DNA from: Actinomycetota bacterium
Lineage (GTDB): Bacteria; Actinomycetota; Actinomycetes; S36-B12
Length of the DNA stretch: 5,246 bases
Assembly: GCA_027729865.1 (NCBI GenBank)
Contig: JAQCBM010000158.1
Coordinates: forward strand, 1 to 5,246
Reading direction: 5' to 3'
Shown here: piece after piece, positions 5,080-5,246 of the stretch
Position numbering within the stretch: the stretch's first letter is position 1
How the letters are laid out: each line of letters opens with the position of its first letter
Made by a program: the position numbers and the translations under genes
Notes under the pieces: generated by a model
Databases searched by the model: none
What the model saw: the letters and a program-made list of their open reading frames with translations, nothing else
Told to the model about the DNA's origin: nothing

Positions 5080-5246
5080 TCAGGGGGCGAGGTCGACGAC
5101 CGGCTCCCAACGACGCGACGTCCACGAATCGATCAGCGCCTGTTGGACGCTGACAACGTCCACCGCCTCGCGGAAACTCGGGCTGAAGCGCGCCCCTCCA
5201 GCGAGGGATTCCAAGAACACGTGGTCCTCGATGGCGACCAGGTCCT
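5080..5246 (-). CDS. Gfo/Idh/MocA-type oxidoreductase, C-terminal fragment (5' end outside window)
   Basis: An open minus-strand frame enters from the right edge and ends at TGA 5080-5082, giving 54 visible residues. It has no start codon inside the window because only the 3' end is present. The fragment reads DLVAIEDHVFLESLAGG, then FSPSFREAVDVVSVQQALIDS and WTSRRWEPVVDL. This pattern (a helix leading to a short Gly-rich turn, then P-S-F, a hydrophobic helix with V-Q-Q-A-L, and a basic-aromatic strand at the end) matches the C-terminus of Gfo/Idh/MocA dehydrogenases such as the IolG paralogues in inositol loci. The Rossmann domain and active site lie outside, so substrate and cofactor cannot be judged. 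It is co-directional with the transporter, and the 184-base gap between them suggests a separate promoter for the transporter. Family call is moderate because of the short length. Confidence 0.65.
   Translation of the reverse strand, partial: DLVAIEDHVFLESLAGGARFSPSFREAVDVVSVQQALIDSWTSRRWEPVVDLAP

Overview
The window is GC-rich and densely coded. It has short intergenic gaps, GTG starts, GC-rich hairpin terminators and a lipoprotein signal with an actinobacterial look. This suggests a high-GC actinobacterium, probably of the Rhodococcus/Gordonia/Nocardia group; that placement is inferred from style and recalled family resemblance, not from a search.

Layout from left to right: (1) the 3' two-thirds of a plus-strand S51-family peptidase (peptidase E-like), cut by the left edge. 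(2) A 71-base convergent intergenic gap almost filled by a perfect 15-bp inverted repeat. (3) A minus-strand pair: a small membrane protein of unknown function lying 1 nt downstream of an inositol 2-dehydrogenase (iolG). (4) A short gap holding a UUCG-tetraloop terminator and the iolG ribosome binding site. (5) A complete minus-strand CUT2-type sugar/polyol ABC transporter, in the order binding lipoprotein, hairpin, permease, single-domain ATPase; the last two overlap by 4 bp (ATGA). (6) A 184-base regulatory gap with a LacI-family-like operator and other small palindromes. (7) The C-terminal 54 residues of a second Gfo/Idh/MocA-type oxidoreductase at the right edge, also on the minus strand, which has no start inside the window.

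The minus-strand genes read as a cyclitol (probably myo-inositol) uptake and oxidation locus. The lipoprotein captures the ligand outside the membrane, the permease and ATPase import it, and IolG oxidises myo-inositol to scyllo-inosose. The second dehydrogenase may act on an isomer or derivative. The inositol assignment rests on IolG and gene proximity; the transporter sequences alone show only a ribose/xylose/inositol-type (CUT2) system.

No clearly new biological system is visible. The most useful observations are non-coding: the palindromic element at 459-522, the operator at 4981-4994 and the intercistronic hairpin at 3848-3872.
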